From NCBI GenBank assembly GCA_012274205.1, contig JAAOZY010000399.1, positions 1 through 16,560 of the forward strand: 16,560 nucleotides of DNA, given 5' to 3'. Position numbers and translations under genes: made by a program. This DNA comes from Betaproteobacteria bacterium. GTDB taxonomy: Bacteria > Pseudomonadota > Gammaproteobacteria > Burkholderiales > SG8-39. Every line of letters begins with the position of its first letter. Within the stretch, counting starts at the first letter, position 1. Shown piece by piece: positions 12,358 to 16,560 of this stretch. The notes below the pieces were generated by a model, which saw only the letters and a program-made list of their open reading frames with translations, was not told the DNA's origin and ran no database searches.

Positions 12358-13404
12358 TCAACGTTGTTCAATGCGCTCACCAAGGCCGGCATCGCGGCCG
12401 AGAACTATCCGTTCTGCACCATCGAGCCCAATGTCGGCATCGTCGAAGTGCCGGACGCGCGCCTGGCGCAGCTCGTCGCCATCGCCAAGCCGCAGAAGAC
12501 CATTCCCGCGGTGGTGGAGTTCGTCGACATTGCCGGCCTGGTCGCGGGCGCGTCCAAGGGGGAGGGGCTCGGAAACAAGTTTCTCGCCAACATCCGCGAG
12601 ACCGATGCCATCGCGCACGTGGTGCGCTGCTTCGCCGACGACAATGTGGTGCACGTCGCCGGCAAGATCGATCCCCTGGACGACATCGAAACCATCAACA
12701 CCGAGCTCGCGCTGGCCGACCTGGCGACGGTGGAGAAGACCATGGCGCGCTACGTCAAGGTGGCGCGCTCCGGTGACAAGGAAGCGCAGCGCATCATGAG
12801 TGTGCTGGAAAAAGTGCTGCCGGTGCTCAATCAGGCCAAGCCCGCGCGCAGCGTGGAGCTGTCGCGCGAGGAACTGGAAGTGCTGCAGCCGCTGTGCCTG
12901 ATGACGGCCAAGCCGGCGATGTATGTCGCGAACGTGGACGAAAACGGCTTCAGCAACAATCCGCTGCTCGCGCGCGTGCAGGAATACGCCAAGGCCGAAG
13001 GCGCGCCGGTGGTGGCCATCTGCGCCGCGATCGAGGCGCAGATGGCGGATCTGGACAGTGAGGAAAAGCAGATATTCCTCGCCGACATGGGACTGGACGA
13101 ACCGGGCCTCGACCGCCTGATCCGCGCCGGCTATACGCTGCTCGGCCTGCAGACCTATTTCACCGCAGGGCCGAAGGAAGTGCGCGCGTGGACGGTGCAG
13201 ATAGGCGCGACCGCGCCGCAGGCGGCCGGCGTGATTCATACCGACTTCGAGCACGGCTTCATCCGCGCCGAAGTGATCGCCTACGCCGATTACATCGCCT
13301 GCAAGGGCGAGCAGGGGGCGAAGGAGGCCGGCAAGATGCGCCTGGAAGGCAAGGACTACGTGGTGCGCGACGGCGACGTCATGCATTTTCGCTTCAACGT
13401 CTGA
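12313..13404 (+). CDS. ychF: Redox-regulated ATPase YchF (OLA1-type)
   Basis: YchF (363 aa, the normal length) is a ribosome-associated Obg-family P-loop protein that prefers ATP. Motifs: G1 loop GLPNVGKST (9-17), NYPFCTIEPNVGIVEVPD at 31-48 (switch region), DIAGLVAGASKGEGLGN at 72-88 (G3 and a glycine-rich segment) and NVDE at 207-210 in place of the GTP-specific NKxD, which explains the ATP preference. The C-terminal ~80 residues are the TGS domain, ending FEHGFIRAEVIAYADYI...RDGDVMHFRFNV. AAGG at 12301-12304 is eight bases before the ATG. It follows pth as in many Proteobacteria, but here the stub and insert intervene. The body of the gene is intact and GC-rich like its neighbours. Confidence 0.97.
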   Translation: MSLKCGIVGLPNVGKSTLFNALTKAGIAAENYPFCTIEPNVGIVEVPDARLAQLVAIAKPQKTIPAVVEFVDIAGLVAGASKGEGLGNKFLANIRETDAIAHVVRCFADDNVVHVAGKIDPLDDIETINTELALADLATVEKTMARYVKVARSGDKEAQRIMSVLEKVLPVLNQAKPARSVELSREELEVLQPLCLMTAKPAMYVANVDENGFSNNPLLARVQEYAKAEGAPVVAICAAIEAQMADLDSEEKQIFLADMGLDEPGLDRLIRAGYTLLGLQTYFTAGPKEVRAWTVQIGATAPQAAGVIHTDFEHGFIRAEVIAYADYIACKGEQGAKEAGKMRLEGKDYVVRDGDVMHFRFNV

Positions 13405-13432
13405 ACGCGCGCAGCGCGCAGCGGGCGCGGCT

Positions 13433-15220
13433 TCAGCCGCCTGCGATCAGCTGCTGTGTCAGCAGCCGCCACTCCTCGGCCGAGCGCAGCGGCAGTGCCA
13501 CCAGTTCCGGTTTGTAGAATACGCCCTGCTGCGGCCCGAGCAGCGCCTGGTGCTTGGCGAGGAAACGCTGCGCATACTCGACCCAGCGTTCGTCGTAGCT
13601 GCCCTGCGAGCCGTGCACCGCGAGGATGTCGTTGCAGCTGGCGCAGTCCAGTCCGGTCTGCGCCGCGCGCAGGCTGAAGTCCAGATCGTACAAATGCCAG
13701 CCGTCGAAGGTCGCTTCGTCGAAACCAAGGCGCAGCGCGGTTTCGCGGCGCGTCGCGAGCAGCAGGCCGTCGAGCGCCTGCAGTCCCTTCGATTCGCGCT
13801 CCGTGACGTCGTACAGAGTCACCACATAGCCGCCGTCCGCTGCGGGCATGCCGACCTGGCCGGCCAGGTGCGGGTGGCCGGCGAAATGCCAGGCGCCGCC
13901 GACCAGCTTGCGCGTGCCGGCGACGCCGACCAGGTCGTGGCGGCTGAGCGCGCGCAGCAGGCGCGCGGCGAAATCCGGGCTGACGATTTCCACGTCGTCA
14001 TGCGCAAACAAGACGAATTCGTGCCGCGCCTGCGCCAGCGCGCGGTTGTAGCCCGAGGCGAGCGAAGTCGCGTCGCGGATGACCACGATCTCGTGCGGCA
14101 CCTGCGCCAGCAGGCGCCGGTACATCGCCTCGGCGCGCGCCGCGCGCTCCGGCTTGGCGCTGCACATTAGCACCGAGACCGGTTTTGCATGTGCCGGCGC
14201 GAGCTGCTCGATCGCGGCGGCCCTGCCATCGGCGGCATCGATGCGCGCGCGGCATAGCGCCTGGCGCGCCTGCGTTTCAGCCGACAGGGGATACTTCGGA
14301 CTCAGCTCCATGCACGCCGCGAACGAGCGCAACGCAGCCGCGTGCTGCGCCTGCGCCAGGCGACAGCAGCCGAGCAGATAGTGCAGCGCGGGCAGTGCCG
14401 CGTCGAGGGCGAGCGCCTGCTGCGCGAGCGCTGCAGCCTCGTCCCAGCGCTCGGCGCCGAACGCCGCAGCCGCGCGCTGATACAGCGCTTCGACCGGATC
14501 CGGCGCGGCGCCGTTTCCATGCACCGCGCGGCGCGCCGGCAGCGCCGCCGCGTGCCGCGCTTCGATCGGCGCCGGCTCGCCCAGGCCCAGTTCGGCGCGC
14601 AGCGCGTCGCCGGCACCGGTTTTGAATGCGAATGCATGCAGCTCCAGCAGCGCCAGCGGCGGCGCGAAATAGATTTCGCGAAAGCCGTTGGTGTGCAGCG
14701 CGCGCAGCAGCGAATCGCGGCTGAACCCGGTCTTGTGGGCGTAGAAATCCTGCCCGCTCGCCTCGATCTCGGGGCCGTAGCCGTAGATCATGTCGTGCGC
14801 GGTGATGGCGCCGACGTTGGAGGTGTAGATTTCCTGCTCGATGTCGAGCCCGTTCCTGGCCAGCAGCTTGATCAGTTCGCCGATGTCCGGCACGCGGATC
14901 TCGGCGAAACCATCGGCCTTGAGCACGTGCACAAACCCCTGCAGCACCTTGTCGACGCCGTGCCGGTAATAGTGTTCGAGGTTGTGCGAGCAATAGACGG
15001 CGTCGAACGCCTCCGCCTCGGCGGAATCGCGCAACTCGCGCGCATCGCACACCAGGTCGGCGCCCACGCGCGGATCGATGTCGAGCAGCAGCTGTTCCCA
15101 GCGCTCGAAATGCGGCGGCAGCGCCACGCCCTTGCTGCCGCCGCCGACGTTGAGCACGCGCCTGGCCGGGCCTTTGCCGCTGGCCGGCCGCGCAAACAAG
15201 TCCTTGACCTTGGCGAACAC
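13433..15220 (-). CDS. Methyltransferase-TPR-glycosyltransferase (GT2) fusion protein
   Basis: This 595-aa protein has three parts. Residues ~20-200 are a class I SAM methyltransferase: RVLNVGGGSKG at 21-31 (SAM motif I), LLLDIDP at 44-50 and FDAVYCSHNLEHYYRHG at 72-88, resembling methyltransferases of cell-surface polysaccharide clusters. Residues ~242-335 are TPR-like helices (ALYQRAAAAFGAERWDEAAA, HYLLGCCRLAQAQHAAALRS). Residues ~347-575 are a GT-A glycosyltransferase: PVSVLMCSAKPERA, the DxD-like FAHDDVEIVSPDF (408-410), DGLLLATRRE (484-493) and FDGWHLYDLDFSLRA (505-519). No signal peptide or membrane helix is seen, so it is probably cytoplasmic. The start is a GTG 13 bases after the SDR stop, so cotranscription is likely. 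A role in modifying a surface glycan is inferred; the substrate is unknown. Confidence 0.85.
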   Translation of the reverse strand: MFAKVKDLFARPASGKGPARRVLNVGGGSKGVALPPHFERWEQLLLDIDPRVGADLVCDARELRDSAEAEAFDAVYCSHNLEHYYRHGVDKVLQGFVHVLKADGFAEIRVPDIGELIKLLARNGLDIEQEIYTSNVGAITAHDMIYGYGPEIEASGQDFYAHKTGFSRDSLLRALHTNGFREIYFAPPLALLELHAFAFKTGAGDALRAELGLGEPAPIEARHAAALPARRAVHGNGAAPDPVEALYQRAAAAFGAERWDEAAALAQQALALDAALPALHYLLGCCRLAQAQHAAALRSFAACMELSPKYPLSAETQARQALCRARIDAADGRAAAIEQLAPAHAKPVSVLMCSAKPERAARAEAMYRRLLAQVPHEIVVIRDATSLASGYNRALAQARHEFVLFAHDDVEIVSPDFAARLLRALSRHDLVGVAGTRKLVGGAWHFAGHPHLAGQVGMPAADGGYVVTLYDVTERESKGLQALDGLLLATRRETALRLGFDEATFDGWHLYDLDFSLRAAQTGLDCASCNDILAVHGSQGSYDERWVEYAQRFLAKHQALLGPQQGVFYKPELVALPLRSAEEWRLLTQQLIAGG

Positions 15221-15233
15221 CGGTGGCGGCCTG

Positions 15234-16013
15234 TCAGTAGGTCCCGGGGTAGGATCCGCCGTCGATCAGAAAATTCTGTCCGGTGACATAGCCGGCCTGC
15301 GCGCTGCACAGGTAGGCGCAGGCGTCGCCGAATTCGACCGGATCGCCGAAGCGGCCCGCCGGGCATTGCGCCATGCGCTCCTTGCGCAGCGTGTCGACGC
15401 TGATGCCGCGGGCCTTGGCCTGGGCTTCGATCGTGACGCGTATGCGGTCGGTATCGAACGAGCCCGGCAGCAGGTTGTTGATGGTGACGTTGTGCGCCAC
15501 GGTCTTGCGCGCGATGCCGGCGACGAAGCCGGTAAGGCCGGAGCGCGCGCCGTTCGAGAGGCCGAGAACTTCGATCGGCGCTTTCACCGAGCTGGAGGTG
15601 ATGTTGACGATGCGGCCGAACTTGCGCGCAATCATGCCGTCCACCGTGGCCTTGATCAGCTCGATCGGGGTGAGCATGTTGGCGTCCAGCGCCGCGATCC
15701 AGGTGTCGCGCGTCCAGGTGCGGAAATCCCCGGGCGGCGGCCCGCCCGCGTTGTTGACGAGGATGTCCGGACTGGGGCAGGCGGCGAGCACCGCGGCGCG
15801 CCCGGTCTCGGTGGTGATGTCGCCGGCGATGGCCGTGACCTTCACGCCGGTTGCCGCGCGGATTTCCCCGGCGGTCTTCTCCAGCGCGTCCTTGCCGCGG
15901 GCGGTGATCACCAGGTTCACGCCCTCGCGCGCGAGCGAAAACGCGCAGCCGCGCCCCAGGCCCTTGCTCGATGCGCACACGATTGCGGTCCTGCCCTTGA
16001 TGCCGAAATCCAT
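15234..16013 (-). CDS. SDR family oxidoreductase with altered catalytic motif
   Basis: This 259-aa Rossmann-fold protein has the length and layout of a short-chain dehydrogenase/reductase. The dinucleotide loop is CASSKGLGRG (13-22) instead of TGxxxGxG. NNAGG at 87-91 and the C-terminal PAGRFGDPVEFGDACAYLCS with YVTGQNFLIDGG are typical. The catalytic YxxxK is missing: after SSS (140-142) the aligned positions read S153-N-G-A-R157. This matches, from memory, a recognised 3-oxoacyl-ACP-reductase-like SDR subgroup with imperfect catalytic and NAD motifs. A good ribosome site (GGGAGA) is seven bases before the ATG at 16013. The substrate is unknown, and whether it catalyses SDR chemistry is open. 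Confidence 0.9.
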   Translation of the reverse strand: MDFGIKGRTAIVCASSKGLGRGCAFSLAREGVNLVITARGKDALEKTAGEIRAATGVKVTAIAGDITTETGRAAVLAACPSPDILVNNAGGPPPGDFRTWTRDTWIAALDANMLTPIELIKATVDGMIARKFGRIVNITSSSVKAPIEVLGLSNGARSGLTGFVAGIARKTVAHNVTINNLLPGSFDTDRIRVTIEAQAKARGISVDTLRKERMAQCPAGRFGDPVEFGDACAYLCSAQAGYVTGQNFLIDGGSYPGTY

Positions 16014-16062
16014 ATTCGTCTCCCGATTGCCTGCTGAACTGAAAAATTTGCGCGGCGTTCCC

Positions 16063-16560
16063 TCACGCCCTCGGCCTTATTGTAACCAGCATGACGCCGG
16101 ACAGCACCAGCACCGCGCCGGCGATCTGCGTGACCGTCATATGCTCCTCCAGCCCGATCCAGCCGAGAAAGATCGTCGTCACCGGCCCGGCGGCGCCGAT
16201 GATCGCGACGTGGTTCGCGCCGATGCGCCGGAGCGCCTCGGAGGTCATGAACACCGGCAGCACCGTGCACAGCACGCCCATGGCCGCGGCGAGGCCGTAC
16301 ACCTGCGGCGGCAGCGCCAGCGCCGACCAGGGGCGCAGCAGCAGGAACTGGGCGATGCACAGCACGCTGGCGACGCTGGTCGCATACGCGGTGAAACGCA
16401 TCGAACCGATGCGGCGCACCAGCTGGCTGCTGGTGACCAGGTACCCCGCGTAGCACAGCGCGCTGCCGAACACCAGCATCGCACCGAGCAGCAGGTTGGG
16501 ATTGTCGCCGCCGAAAGCGCGCGACAGCACCAGCGCCAGGCCGGCGTAGGAAACGATCAG
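16063..16560 (-). CDS. EamA/DMT-family permease, C-terminal part (cut by window edge)
   Basis: The frame is open from the right edge of the window to a TGA at 16063 and encodes 165 residues. They form the second half of a 10-helix drug/metabolite transporter: hydrophobic segments include NLLLGAMLVFGSALCYAGYL, FTAYATSVASVLCIAQFLLL, VYGLAAAMGVLCTVLPVFMT, HVAIIGAAGPVTTIFLGWIG and ITQ-type IAGAVLVLSGVMLV. The HVAIIGAAGPVTT segment before the penultimate helix, and LEEHMT, are typical EamA features. It sits in the inner membrane; the cargo cannot be told from sequence. A GTG at 16530 is an internal codon, not the likely start, because the coding similarity continues upstream (LIVSYAGLALV). The SDR gene begins 49 bases downstream on the same strand. 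Confidence 0.85.
   Translation of the reverse strand: MIVSYAGLALVLSRAFGGDNPNLLLGAMLVFGSALCYAGYLVTSSQLVRRIGSMRFTAYATSVASVLCIAQFLLLRPWSALALPPQVYGLAAAMGVLCTVLPVFMTSEALRRIGANHVAIIGAAGPVTTIFLGWIGLEEHMTVTQIAGAVLVLSGVMLVTIRPRA

Noticed and set aside
13405..13440. Terminator between convergent ychF and the glycosyltransferase fusion gene
   Set aside because: There is a GCGGC-TTCA-GCCGC stem at 13427-13440, but no T-run on either strand, and it overlaps the end of the minus-strand gene.
15078..16037. Plus-strand frame of 319 codons opposite the SDR gene
   Set aside because: Antisense to a well-supported SDR; the product has no recognisable features.

Overview
The window is a gene-dense, GC-rich piece of proteobacterial chromosome. 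Gene content and order (ftsE-ftsY, a pair of M16 peptidase genes, rsmD, coaD, ferredoxin, mutM, TPR lipoprotein, lolB, ispE, tRNA-Gln, prs, rplY, pth, ychF) match a conserved housekeeping arrangement of Beta- and Gammaproteobacteria. The long CTC-type L25 and the direct linkage of the mutM and lolB-ychF blocks favour a betaproteobacterium. That placement is an inference; no rRNA or other marker is present to confirm it.

Layout: (a) 1-1016, minus strand, the ftsY-ftsE cell-division/SRP-receptor operon, with ftsE cut by the window edge. (b) 1082-5159, plus strand, a probable operon of two periplasmic M16 peptidases (a zinc-binding subunit and a partner lacking the zinc site), rsmD, coaD and a 2[4Fe-4S] ferredoxin. 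The M16 partner gene carries an in-frame TAA at 3420-3422. (c) 5186-6010, minus strand, mutM. (d) 6096-13404, plus strand: TPR lipoprotein, lolB, ispE, tRNA-Gln(UUG), prs, rplY with a strong terminator, pth and ychF. (e) 13433-16560, minus strand, an accessory block: a methyltransferase-TPR-glycosyltransferase fusion, an atypical SDR oxidoreductase and an EamA-type permease cut by the right edge.

How the genes work together: the set covers membrane targeting (FtsY), outer-membrane lipoprotein insertion (LolB), precursor supply (CoaD for CoA, IspE for isoprenoids, Prs for PRPP), translation (RsmD, L25, Pth, YchF, tRNA-Gln) and DNA repair (MutM).

The most unusual signals lie between genes. First, the 5' end of ychF is present twice, 139 bp apart: a 15-codon stub followed by a hairpin-bearing insert and then the complete gene. 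All eight coding differences between the copies are synonymous, and the intact copy has AT-richer codons over that stretch. Second, a two-hairpin repeat of about 66 bp, roughly 85% identical between copies, occurs after rsmD and after the TPR gene. One copy supplies the rsmD stop codon and the coaD translation-initiation region. Third, the M16 partner gene has a single nonsense codon with an intact downstream frame. I saw no CRISPR array, phage, transposase or defence gene. No gene-free stretch exceeds 300 bases.
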